Shown: in pieces, positions 16,225 to 25,389 of the stretch
Layout of the letters: the number at the start of each line of letters is the position of its first letter
How positions within the stretch are numbered: the stretch's first letter is position 1
Source: Kushneria phyllosphaerae
GTDB taxonomy: Bacteria; Pseudomonadota; Gammaproteobacteria; Pseudomonadales; Halomonadaceae
Reading direction: 5' to 3'
Length of the DNA: 64,000 nucleotides
Assembly (NCBI RefSeq): GCF_900312995.1
Contig: NZ_ONZI01000001.1
Location: 372,001 to 436,000, forward strand
Notes under the pieces: generated by a model
What the model was told of the DNA's origin: nothing
The model's database searches: none
What the model saw: the letters and a program-made list of their open reading frames with translations, nothing else
Made by a program: the position numbers and the translations under genes

Positions 16225-16503
16225 ATGCGCAAACCAGAACTCGCCGCGGCCATTGCCGAGCAGGCGGATCTTTCAAAGGACAAGGCAGGTCAGGTACTCA
16301 ACGTCGTCCTCGACGAGATTACCCGCAGTGTTGCCAAGGGTGAAGATGTCACCCTGATCGGGTTTGGTACCTTCACCGTACGTGAGCGCGCCGCGCGTAC
16401 CGGCAAGAACCCGCAGACCGGCAAGGAAATCCAGATTCCTGCCAGCAAGAACGTTGCGTTCAAGGCCGGCAAGGGTCTCAAGGACGCCGTTTCCAAGAAG
16501 TAA
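16225..16503 (+). CDS. hupB: DNA-binding protein HU
   Basis: A 92-residue histone-like protein that bends and compacts DNA. It starts MRKPELAAAIAEQADLSKDK and carries the HU/IHF signature GFGTFTVRERAARTGKNPQTG (residues about 46-66), with PASKNVAFKAGKGLKD at the end. AGGAGG at 16215-16220 fixes the start; a longer upstream frame from 16108 is not coding. HU and IHF are close in sequence; length and C-terminus favour HU. The beta-type symbol is inferred. Confidence 0.92.
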   Translation: MRKPELAAAIAEQADLSKDKAGQVLNVVLDEITRSVAKGEDVTLIGFGTFTVRERAARTGKNPQTGKEIQIPASKNVAFKAGKGLKDAVSKK

Positions 16504-16532
16504 TCCCTTCAAAAGGGTTACGGCGTTGATAT

Positions 16533-16565
16533 CACCGGCTGCCCCAGGGCAGCCGGTGTTGTTTT
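16533..16565. terminator. Bidirectional terminator between HU and trpA
   Basis: An 11-bp stem CACCGGCTGCC / GGCAGCCGGTG with a 4-base loop is followed by TTGTTTTA. It lies 30 bases after the HU stop and ends 2 bases before the trpA stop on the other strand. Confidence 0.88.
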
Positions 16566-16566
16566 A

Positions 16567-17387
16567 TCAGGCCGTGGCCAGACGTGCGGCCCTGACACCG
16601 CGGGACAGTTCACGCACCAGCGCATGCACGTCCCGGGTGCCGGCTTCCACGCTGTCAGCCTGCTCGATGCAACTGATCAGCGCCGAACCCACCACCACGG
16701 CATCGGCAAAACGACCGATGGCGGCGGCCTGCTCGGCGCTTCGAATGCCAAAGCCCACGGCAATCGGCAGGTCGGTATGGGCGCGAATGCGGGTAATCGA
16801 GCGCTCGACGCTTTCCGGCGTGGGGGCCGCGGCGCCGGTAACGCCGGCCACCGAGACGTAATAGATAAAGCCGGAGGTGTTTTCCAGCACCCGTGGCAGA
16901 CGCTTGTCATCGGTGGTGGGCGTGGCCAGACGGATGAAGTCGATGCCGGCCCGCGCGGCCGGCAGGCACAGTTCCCCGTCGTGCTCCGGCGGCAGATCCA
17001 CCACGATCAGCCCGTCGATGCCGGCCTCACCGGCATCCTTCAAGAAGGCCTCGACGCCGTAACGGTAGATGGGGTTGTAATAGCCCATCAACACGATTGG
17101 CGTGTCCTGATCCTCGCGGCGAAACTCGCGTACCATCTCAAGCGTTTTCTGCTGGGTGTGCTGACCCTTCAGCGCGCGCAGGGCGGCCTTCTGAATCGAC
17201 GGGCCATCGGCCATCGGGTCGGTGAACGGCATGCCCAGTTCGATGATGTCGGCACCGGCCCCGGGCAGGCCCTTGAGCGTGTCGAGCGAGGCCTGATAGT
17301 TCGGATCGCCGGCCATGGTAAAGGTGACCAGTGCGGCACGGTCTTCTGCCTTCAAGGCCTCGAGGCGGCGAGTAATACGTGTGGCCA

Positions 17388-17388
<1 letters not shown>
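16567..17388 (-). CDS. trpA: Tryptophan synthase alpha chain TrpA
   Basis: A 273-residue TIM barrel that splits indole-3-glycerol phosphate into indole and glyceraldehyde 3-phosphate. The catalytic Glu and Asp are in [17 protein letters not shown] (residues about 51-67). Other marks are [18 protein letters not shown] and SVAGVTGA. The start ATG overlaps the trpB stop by one base (TAATG), so the chains are translationally coupled and should be made in equal amounts. Confidence 0.97.
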
Positions 17389-18716
<1,328 letters not shown>

Positions 18717-18775
18717 GGTGATCTCCCTGTCTGTCACAAAGGTCGGTCATGAAAGCCCGAGCTCGTAAAATGGGT

Positions 18776-18793
18776 ATCGATGCGAACATCGAT
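18776..18793. promoter_or_regulatory. Candidate TrpI operator in the trpI/trpBA divergent region
   Basis: A perfect palindrome ATCGATG-CGAA-CATCGAT lies in the 157-base region between the two divergent starts. A further half-site ACATCGATAA lies at 18829-18838. LysR-type regulators usually bind such paired sites next to their own divergent promoter. Confidence 0.55.
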
Positions 18794-18873
18794 GATGCCC
18801 CTATCGTGACAGCTCCGGGCGCGGTATAACATCGATAAATTTGCCACAACCATTGAGAAAATCTCACATCGAC

Positions 18874-19773
18874 ATGCTGGATTCACTGCCCCCGCTTAAC
18901 GCCCTGAAGGCTTTTGAAGCCGCTGCCCGGCTGGGCAGTATCACGGCCGCCGCTCAGGAGCTGAGTGTCACCCACGGCGCCGTCAGCCGCCAGATTCGTG
19001 CGCTGGAGGCACACCTTGAGACCGCCCTTTTTGAGCGGGCCGGCCGCGGGCTGGTGTTGACCCGCCACGGCCGCCAGCTCCACGCCGGTGTCAGCGAGGC
19101 CTTTGCCACGCTGCGTTCAAGCTGCCGCGCCCTGAGCCGCGAGATCGAAGGAGCGCCCTTTACGCTGGCCTGCCCGGGGAGTCTGCTGGCACGCTGGTTG
19201 ATTCCGCGGCTGGATCGGCTGCATCGCGAGCTGCCCGCACTCAGGCTCAATGTGCTGGCCAGTGACGGCGAGCCCGACCCCAGGCGCGGCGATATCAGCG
19301 CGGCGCTGGCCTTTATTGCGCCGCCCTGGCCGTCCGACATGCAGGTCATCGAGATTGCCGCCGAGACGATCGGCGCCGTCGCCGCCCCCAACATCGCCGC
19401 TCGACTGTCAGGACGTCCGTTCGAGGCGCTGTTTGAGGAAACCATTCTGGAGACCACCTCGCGTCTCCAGGCCTGGCCACAGTGGGCTCAGGCCTGCGGG
19501 CTCGATGAGGCGGCGCTGGCCGGGGCACGCCAGACCGGCCAGCGCTTTGAGCATCTCTACTATCTGCTGGAGGCGGCGCTGGCGGGCCTGGGGGTGGCCA
19601 TCGCGCCGCGGCTGGTGATCGAGGGCGATCTGCAAAGCGGTCGGCTGGTGGCGCCCTGGGGGTTTGTCGACACCGATGCACGGCTCTGTCTGCTGCTGGG
19701 GCGCGGTACGTCACTGCAAAGCGGTGAGCAGCTGGCAGCGTGGCTGCGCCATGAACTGACGGCGCCGGCATGA
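18874..19773 (+). CDS. trpI: LysR-type regulator divergent from trpBA (TrpI-like)
   Basis: A 299-residue regulator with an N-terminal winged helix (LNALKAFEAAARLGSITAAA, THGAVSRQIRALE) and a LysR substrate-binding domain (about 90-295). Pseudomonad TrpI activates trpBA in answer to indoleglycerol phosphate and is coded divergently from trpBA, exactly as here. The domain resembles the TrpI/GcvA branch (SLLARWLIPRL, ISAALAF). I start at the ATG at 18874 because homology begins there; a TTG at 18841 is possible. The name is by synteny and family. Confidence 0.8.
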   Translation: MLDSLPPLNALKAFEAAARLGSITAAAQELSVTHGAVSRQIRALEAHLETALFERAGRGLVLTRHGRQLHAGVSEAFATLRSSCRALSREIEGAPFTLACPGSLLARWLIPRLDRLHRELPALRLNVLASDGEPDPRRGDISAALAFIAPPWPSDMQVIEIAAETIGAVAAPNIAARLSGRPFEALFEETILETTSRLQAWPQWAQACGLDEAALAGARQTGQRFEHLYYLLEAALAGLGVAIAPRLVIEGDLQSGRLVAPWGFVDTDARLCLLLGRGTSLQSGEQLAAWLRHELTAPA

Positions 19774-19839
19774 GCTGGCGGTGTCATTGAGCAATAACGT
19801 TCAAGCCTTGTGAGGTCGATACCCTTTAAGCTTCGAGTC

Positions 19840-19895
19840 TGACGCTTTGGGACTGACGTTTTGGGACTGACGTTTTGAGAGTGACGCCCCGGGAG
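19840..19895 (+). repeat. Four 14-bp tandem repeats before an araC-type gene
   Basis: Units start at 19840, 19854, 19868 and 19882: TGACGCTTTGGGAC, TGACGTTTTGGGAC, TGACGTTTTGAGAG, TGACGCCCCGGGAG. A weaker fifth copy (9 of 14 matches) precedes them at 19826. The last copy supplies the GGGAG ribosome binding site of the gene that starts at 19903. Confidence 0.9.
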
Positions 19896-19902
19896 AGCCA
19901 TC

Positions 19903-20736
19903 ATGAGCCGCGCGTTCGAGTTTCAGTTTTCCAGTAGTCGACATGTACCGACGCTCAAGGTACTGCGTGCCTCGATCGAGGATTTTCGCTACGACCGCCA
20001 TGCGCATACGGAGTATGCCTTCGGCGTCACGCTGGCTGGGCGACAGGATTTTTTCAGCGCCGGCGCCTATCACCGTAACCCGCCGGGCAGCGTCATCTTT
20101 TTCAACCCCGAACAGCCCCATGACGGCGAGTCCGGTGGTGCCCAACGCCTGGATTACGTCATGGCCTATATGGCCCCCGAGGCACTGGCGACGCTGTTTG
20201 CCGAGGCCGCCGGCAACGAGCACGCCGGCAGGCTTTTAAGCCCTCATACCCTGATCACGGACCCGGTGTTGCGCGATGCCATTCTGGCGCTGGCGCGATT
20301 GGTCCGGGAAGGCATTGGCAGTCGGATCGATCAGGAGGATCTGCTCCAGCAGATTGCCGTACGAATGGTGCAGCGTGCCGGGCGCTATCAGCCGTCGTTG
20401 CCTGTGAACAGGCGGCCCGATCGCCTGTTGATGCGCGCCTGTGACTACATTCGTGACCATCTTGATCAGGAGCTATCGCTGGAGCGCATCAGCGCGGCCG
20501 CGAACCTATCCCGATATCACTTTCTACGCCTTTTCCACGCCCAGTTCGGCATGACCCCTCATCAGTATGTGATCAGCTATCGCATCGATGCCGCGCGCGG
20601 CGCGCTGGAAGCGGGCGCCACGCCCGGCGAGGTAGCCCTGCGCTACGGATTTGCCGATCACAGTCACTTCAATCGGCGCTTCAAGCGCATCCACGGCGTC
20701 ACGCCCTTTCAATACCAGCAAAGCCTCGCCCACTGA
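19903..20736 (+). CDS. AraC-family transcriptional regulator
   Basis: A 277-residue regulator. The N-terminal cupin-like effector domain (AraC_binding; HAHTEYAFGVTLAGRQDF near residues 34-51) is followed by the two helix-turn-helix motifs of the AraC domain (LSLERISAAANLSRYHFLRLF and ALRYGFADHSHFNRRFKRIHG). The ligand is unknown. It is followed after 16 bases by a LysE-type exporter on the same strand, so it probably controls that exporter. The GGGAG binding site is part of the tandem repeat upstream. Confidence 0.9.
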   Translation: MSRAFEFQFSSSRHVPTLKVLRASIEDFRYDRHAHTEYAFGVTLAGRQDFFSAGAYHRNPPGSVIFFNPEQPHDGESGGAQRLDYVMAYMAPEALATLFAEAAGNEHAGRLLSPHTLITDPVLRDAILALARLVREGIGSRIDQEDLLQQIAVRMVQRAGRYQPSLPVNRRPDRLLMRACDYIRDHLDQELSLERISAAANLSRYHFLRLFHAQFGMTPHQYVISYRIDAARGALEAGATPGEVALRYGFADHSHFNRRFKRIHGVTPFQYQQSLAH

Positions 20737-20752
20737 TTCGGAATCTCCTCTC

Positions 20753-21373
20753 ATGCTTGCGATCATCGTTTATGCCCTGGGCATCATGTATTCGCCCGGG
20801 CCCGTGAACCTGCTCTGCCTCAATATGGGTCTGCATGGTCAGGCCCGACGCGCCATTGGTTATTACCTGGGCGTGGGGCTGGCCATGTTGCTGCTTTTTC
20901 TGCTGTTTGGAGTCGCCGGCGCGGCCTGGATCAAACCCGGTGTGCTGGCCGTGTTCGGGGCGCTGGGCTGCGTCTATATCCTCTATCTTGCCTTTAAAAT
21001 CGCGCGTTCCAGCATCGACCCCAACGCACTTGGTGGCGCGCCGCGCGCGATGACCTTCCGCGATGGCCTGCTCATGCAGCTGGGCAATCCCAAGGGCGTG
21101 GTGGCCACGCTGCCGATCGCCACCCTTCAGTTTCCGGCCGTCGGCATTCACGGCGTAGGGCTGGTCGTCTGGTCGCTTGGACTTGCTGCACTGGCCGTGG
21201 GGGCGCCGAGCAGCTATGCCGCCCTGGGGGCGCTGCTGGGCCGCCGACTGGAGAGTACACGACTGCTCCAGGGCATCAATCTGATGATGGCGGCGCTGTT
21301 GGTCGGGGTGGCACTCTCCATGGGATGGGAGCATGTCTGGGTGCCGCTGATGGCATCGTCCGGTCAGGCGTGA
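20753..21373 (+). CDS. LysE-family amino acid exporter
   Basis: A 206-residue membrane protein with six hydrophobic segments. The LysE/RhtB signature is present at the start (SPGPVNLLCLNMGLHGQARR, residues about 13-32), with LGNPKGVVATLPIA in the middle. The family exports amino acids or related metabolites. The ATG at 20753 places this motif at the normal distance from the start. It follows the AraC-type gene closely; that pair suggests effector-induced export. Confidence 0.88.
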   Translation: MLAIIVYALGIMYSPGPVNLLCLNMGLHGQARRAIGYYLGVGLAMLLLFLLFGVAGAAWIKPGVLAVFGALGCVYILYLAFKIARSSIDPNALGGAPRAMTFRDGLLMQLGNPKGVVATLPIATLQFPAVGIHGVGLVVWSLGLAALAVGAPSSYAALGALLGRRLESTRLLQGINLMMAALLVGVALSMGWEHVWVPLMASSGQA

Positions 21374-21398
21374 GTCGTCAGGGGGTATCTGGCCTGCG

Positions 21399-22112
21399 CT
21401 AATCGAGGCGCTGTCGGTAAAGTTCACTGGCGCGCGTCAGGTGATTGCCCATCGCACGCGCGGCGCCCTCGACGTCATGTCCCGAGAGATAGTGAACGAT
21501 CTCCCGATGCTCTCTGAGCGTGACGTCCTCGGCGCCCTGAAAACTGATGATCGCGGCGTGATAGTCCTTGAGCCAGTGCAGCATGCCGCGGGCGGTTGCT
21601 GCGAAGATGGGATTGCCGGTCATGTCGGCAATCGCATGATGAAAGGCCATGTCGCAATCGATAAAGGCCGCCCCGGTCTGCTGTTGCTCCATCTCATCGA
21701 CCAGTGACTCAAGGTGGGCAATGTCCTCGGGCGTGGCCCGGGCCGCGGCCATGCGCACCATGCCGGTTTCAAAAAAAAGGCGCGCCTGTATGAGGTGGCT
21801 GATGTTCTCCTCGGAGCCCGACAGCAGAAGTCGCGCGGTGGTGTCGAACTGATCAATCATCGAGGTGACGCTGAATTCGCTGACGCGGGCACGCTCACCG
21901 TGTGAAATGGTGATCAATCCCCGTGAAGCCAGGCTCTGCATCGCCTCACGCACGGCCGGGCGACCCACGCCGAAGCGGGTCATCAGCTCGCGTTCGGGCG
22001 GCAGCTGATCCCCCGGGCGCAGCGCCCCGCCGCGAATATCTTCCAGCAGTCGATCCAGCACTTCGTCGGAAAGCTTGCGCCGTCGAATCGGCTCATTGGA
22101 GGTTGGGAACAT
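21399..22112 (-). CDS. GntR-family regulator with FCD domain, candidate regulator of apionate genes
   Basis: A 237-residue regulator. Residues 10-75 are the GntR winged helix (GDQLPPERELMTRFGVGRPA). Residues about 95-225 form the all-helical FCD effector domain with metal-ligand-type positions (DCDMAFHHAIADMTGNP, LREHREIVHYLSGHD). It ends the operon that begins with the dehydrogenase (30-base gap). FCD regulators of sugar acid pathways often bind TGGTAT-type palindromes; matching sites lie upstream of both the lactonase and the transporter genes. Confidence 0.87.
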   Translation of the reverse strand: MFPTSNEPIRRRKLSDEVLDRLLEDIRGGALRPGDQLPPERELMTRFGVGRPAVREAMQSLASRGLITISHGERARVSEFSVTSMIDQFDTTARLLLSGSEENISHLIQARLFFETGMVRMAAARATPEDIAHLESLVDEMEQQQTGAAFIDCDMAFHHAIADMTGNPIFAATARGMLHWLKDYHAAIISFQGAEDVTLREHREIVHYLSGHDVEGAARAMGNHLTRASELYRQRLD

Positions 22113-22142
22113 CGAAGCGATTTCCTTGTATCGAACACGTCG

Positions 22143-23165
22143 TCATGACCAGCGCCTTGGCGTCATGACCGTATGATGGGCAGCCGCCTCGTAGGCGGCG
22201 TCGACCAGTGCCAGCGTATTGTAATTGTCCCTGCCCGAGGTATCGGCTTCAATGCCTGCGCGATGACATTCAAGCCAGTGGGTCTGAAAGGCCACCACAC
22301 TTTCCTGAATGATGGTCCAGGGCGGTGTGCTCCAGTCCGGGCCGTGCGAGGTCACCTCATGGCACTGGCAGCCGTCGCGGGTATGAATATAAATCCTTTC
22401 GTCTGCCGTCAGGCGCAGCGAGCCATGGGGACCATCGACTTCAATCAGCGTCTGCGGGAAGGGGTCGGGCGTGAGATGGGTGGCGTAGCTGCAGTCGACG
22501 ATCGAGGTGGCGCCGCCGTCATGACGCAGCATTATGGTAGCGACGTCCTCACCGGCAATATCGGGATTGACGCGATTCGTCTCGCAGCTCAGTCGGCTGA
22601 CATCGCCAAAGAGTGCGCGGGCGATATCGAGCACGTGAATACCCAGATCCTCGATGATAAAGCGCTCGACACGGGCCAGATAGGGCTGGTTTTGATAGAC
22701 ATCAAAACCGTTGCGATAGCTGATACGCCCGAAAAAGGGCGTGCCGATCTCATTGTCATGCACCCGGCGGATCACCTCGCGCACGGCGTACTGCCAGCGA
22801 AAATTCTCGTGAATGCTCAGGCTCACGCCCTTTTGCTCGCAGTATTGAATCAGCGCTTTTGCCCGATCGGGAGATCCGGCAAAGGGTTTCTGGCAGATGA
22901 TGGCCACGCCATGATCGGCAGCCAGTCTGACCAGGGCCGCATGAGCCGGCGTGGGCGCGGCAATATCAACAAAATCGAGCCGGCACTGCTCTAAAAGGGT
23001 TTTGGCCTCGGCAAAGGCATGGGCGACGCCAAAGACTGTCTGAAAGTGCTCACGCCGTACCGGGTCCGGGTCGCATACCGCCACGATGTCCACTTCTGCC
23101 AGCGACTGCCAGGCCCGCATCTGATTTTCGGCAAAAAAGCCGCAGCCGATCAGGGCACCTTTCAT
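22143..23165 (-). CDS. apsD: Gfo/Idh/MocA oxidoreductase, probable D-apiose dehydrogenase
   Basis: A 340-residue NAD(P)-dependent sugar dehydrogenase: Rossmann domain (GALIGCGFFAENQMRAWQ; VAVCDPDP) then the alpha/beta C-terminal domain (EDLGIHVLDIARALFG, HDGGATSIVDCSYA). The family's usual EKP motif reads CQKPF here, keeping the catalytic Lys. In known D-apiose pathways an enzyme of this family oxidises apiose to apionolactone, and the neighbours fit (lactonase, oxidoisomerase, decarboxylase). Alone it could be assigned to many sugars; the specific name is inferred from context. Confidence 0.7.
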   Translation of the reverse strand: MKGALIGCGFFAENQMRAWQSLAEVDIVAVCDPDPVRREHFQTVFGVAHAFAEAKTLLEQCRLDFVDIAAPTPAHAALVRLAADHGVAIICQKPFAGSPDRAKALIQYCEQKGVSLSIHENFRWQYAVREVIRRVHDNEIGTPFFGRISYRNGFDVYQNQPYLARVERFIIEDLGIHVLDIARALFGDVSRLSCETNRVNPDIAGEDVATIMLRHDGGATSIVDCSYATHLTPDPFPQTLIEVDGPHGSLRLTADERIYIHTRDGCQCHEVTSHGPDWSTPPWTIIQESVVAFQTHWLECHRAGIEADTSGRDNYNTLALVDAAYEAAAHHTVMTPRRWS

Positions 23166-23251
23166 GCTGTTTCTCCCTTCATGTTGGCTCTCTCTCGGGC
23201 TATTCCCGGCGGCCGGTATGGCACGCTCCCCTGATCAATTAAGGCCGGTGA

Positions 23252-23273
23252 TGGTGATGATGTCATCATACCA
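23252..23273. promoter_or_regulatory. Candidate FCD-regulator operator between apsD and the lactonase genes
   Basis: The perfect core ATGATG-T-CATCAT (23257-23269) is flanked by TGGT and ACCA. On the minus strand it reads TGGTATGATGACATCA. The 11-base half-site TGGTATGATGA recurs exactly at 25259-25269. It lies in the 177-base divergent promoter region. Confidence 0.6.
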
Positions 23274-23342
23274 ATGGTCGAATATCGGTTGGCTCCTCCC
23301 GTTACTATGCTCGATATCAATAATCCTGTCCGGGAGAAAAAA

Positions 23343-24056
23343 ATGGACGATAGCGGTCGGCGGGAACGGCATTACGGCACGGCGCTGGTCGAGCCACAGG
23401 TCACGCATCACGAGGTGGGCGCGCTGTCGCTTGGGCATCAGGCCGGTGCCCTGCGCGCGCTCTGCTGCCGCAATATCGAGTGTGTGCGCGGCATTCGCCC
23501 GGTCATTCGTGATGACCAGTGGGGCACGCATCACCTCACAACCTTGACCGAGCGTGTAACCTCTGATCCAGCGAGCCTGCAGCTGGTCCATGAGTTTGAG
23601 ACGGCCGGGCGTGCGCTGTCTGGCCGATTTGAAGCACACGTCAGCGCCTGCGGCGTCGAGGTCGCCCTGACTCTGACGGTGGCCCGTACTCTGACCACCT
23701 GTCGCAGTGGATTGATCGTACTGCTGCCCCTTGCCGGTGTGGTCGGTTATCCCGTGCAGATCACACACGGCGATGGCACCCAAAAAGCGTCACGCTTTCC
23801 CGAACTTGTCAGCCCCGGCCAGCCCTTTTTCGATATCAAGGAACTGAACTACACGGTGCAGCATGGCCCCACCGTTCGACTGTCATTTGAAGGCGAGGTG
23901 TTCGAGATGGAGGATCAGCGCAACTGGTCGGATGCCTCCTTCAAGATCTATAGCCGCCCGCTGGCCTGGCCCACGCCCTATACAATTGAAGTCGGTCAGA
24001 CAGTGGTGCAGGAAGTGTCGATAAAGATCCAGGAGAAAAACCATGACGTCCACTGA
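23343..24056 (+). CDS. apnL: D-apionate lactonase, N-terminal domain as a separate protein
   Basis: A 237-residue protein made only of the beta-sandwich N-terminal domain seen in ApnL-type lactonases. Clues are NIECVRGIRPVIRD near residue 40, and DIKELNYTV and FEMEDQRNWSDASFKIYSRP near 180-215. GGGAG 6 bases before the ATG at 23343 supports this start. ApnL opens apionolactone to D-apionate and is, to my knowledge, normally one chain of about 600 residues. Here the second part is coded in another frame by the next gene, which overlaps by 14 bases. Recognition is from motifs and context. Confidence 0.65.
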   Translation: MDDSGRRERHYGTALVEPQVTHHEVGALSLGHQAGALRALCCRNIECVRGIRPVIRDDQWGTHHLTTLTERVTSDPASLQLVHEFETAGRALSGRFEAHVSACGVEVALTLTVARTLTTCRSGLIVLLPLAGVVGYPVQITHGDGTQKASRFPELVSPGQPFFDIKELNYTVQHGPTVRLSFEGEVFEMEDQRNWSDASFKIYSRPLAWPTPYTIEVGQTVVQEVSIKIQEKNHDVH

Positions 24057-25218
24057 TGTTCACCGGTGCACGCCTGACCTGCTGGCGGATCGATGTTTGC
24101 CGCTGATCGGCTGCGGGCTTTGGCTGGATCGTGAGCTGAATGTCTCTCGTCTGGAGCGCTACCTGAGCGCCCTGCAACCGCATCATCTTGATATCGTACT
24201 GGATGTGGCCCTGCCGGAGACCTGCGCGCGGCTGGGCGCCGTCATGATGCTGTGCAGTGCACACGGCGTAGCGCCCTGGCTATATGTGATCTGTGATGAT
24301 GACGCGCCCGAGGCCGACCTGGCACGGCTGGCCCACTGGCTTGAGGAAGCCGGCGTGTCACCGGCCGGCATGCTGGTGACGCCTCGGGCCTATCTCAACA
24401 GCCATCAACCTGAAGGCCCCTGGCCTGAAGGGGCCGATCCTGAAATGGTCCGAACACTGGCGCGGCGGTACTGGCCCGGTATCCCACTGGGCGGCGGCTT
24501 TCCGACCTACTTTACCGAGCTCAACCGCTGCCGCCCTGACCCGGAGGGCATCGATTTCATTACCCACGCCCTCTCACCGATTGTTCATGCCGCCGATGAT
24601 GTCTCGGTCATGGAAACGCTGGAAAGCCTGCCGCATATCTTCAAAAGCGCTCGGGCGCTGGCGCCGAACTGCCCCTATCGAGTGACCACCACGGCCATCG
24701 GGGCCTGGACCAACCCTTATGGCAAACAGCTCACGTCCAGCGATGGTCATGAGCGCGTCACGCTCGGTGATCGCGACCCTCGCCAGCGAGGGCTTTTTGG
24801 CGCGGCCTGGCAGGCAGGGGTGGTCGCTCGTGCCGCGCAAGGGGGAGTAGAAGCGCTGACGCTCTCCTCGCTGGGCCCACCCTTTGATATCGCTGGTTCC
24901 GTGCCGTATCCGCTCTTTCACGTGCTGCGCGGGCTGATACGCGGAAGCGGTCGGCCATTGCTGATCTGCCCTGACATGCCCTCTGAAGTGGCCGCCGTGG
25001 GCTGGCAATCCGCTGAAGGCACCTGTGATGAGCTGTGGCTGGCCAATCTTTCGACTGAACCGGTCACTCTGGCCCTTCAGGGCGTCGACGTACGTGCTGC
25101 GGCCCTGCTGGACACGCATGCCCCGCTTGAAGACGTACAGTGGATGGACCGTCTACAGCCGGTATCCTCGCCGATCATGCTGCCGGCCTTCGGGGTCCTG
25201 CGGCTGTTGCTTGAATGA
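24043..25218 (+). CDS. apnL: D-apionate lactonase, middle (TIM-barrel) and C-terminal domains as a separate protein
   Basis: A 391-residue protein with a barrel-like central part (LPLIGCGLWLDRELN; LGGGFPTYFTELNRCRP; VTTTAIGAWTNPYG; EALTLSSLGPPFDIAG) and a small beta-rich C-terminal domain (ELWLANLSTEPVTLALQGV). This order fits the rest of ApnL. It has its own strong AGGAG site 7 bases before the ATG and overlaps the upstream gene by 14 bases in a different frame. This looks like a real, translationally coupled gene split rather than a decayed gene, though a frameshift in an originally single gene is not excluded. Confidence 0.65.
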   Translation: MTSTDVHRCTPDLLADRCLPLIGCGLWLDRELNVSRLERYLSALQPHHLDIVLDVALPETCARLGAVMMLCSAHGVAPWLYVICDDDAPEADLARLAHWLEEAGVSPAGMLVTPRAYLNSHQPEGPWPEGADPEMVRTLARRYWPGIPLGGGFPTYFTELNRCRPDPEGIDFITHALSPIVHAADDVSVMETLESLPHIFKSARALAPNCPYRVTTTAIGAWTNPYGKQLTSSDGHERVTLGDRDPRQRGLFGAAWQAGVVARAAQGGVEALTLSSLGPPFDIAGSVPYPLFHVLRGLIRGSGRPLLICPDMPSEVAAVGWQSAEGTCDELWLANLSTEPVTLALQGVDVRAAALLDTHAPLEDVQWMDRLQPVSSPIMLPAFGVLRLLLE

Positions 25219-25258
25219 GCTTCGACGTGCATGTGCGACCTGAGTCGTATTGCATCAG

Positions 25259-25284
25259 TGGTATGATGAGATGATGATCACACC
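25259..25284. promoter_or_regulatory. Second candidate FCD-regulator operator, upstream of the MFS gene
   Basis: TGGTATGATGA (25259-25269) repeats the half-site found upstream of the lactonase gene; ATGATGATCACACC follows. It lies about 120 bases before the transporter start in the 171-base gap, suggesting a second promoter under the same regulator. Confidence 0.55.
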
Positions 25285-25389
25285 CTGCCTGGCCAGGCTC
25301 ACATAAAGTCAGTCGCGACAAGGACGACCGACTTTTGCCCATTCATACCGGTTCACTGCCGTTGAAACGGCAGCGGGAGTGAAGTGATC

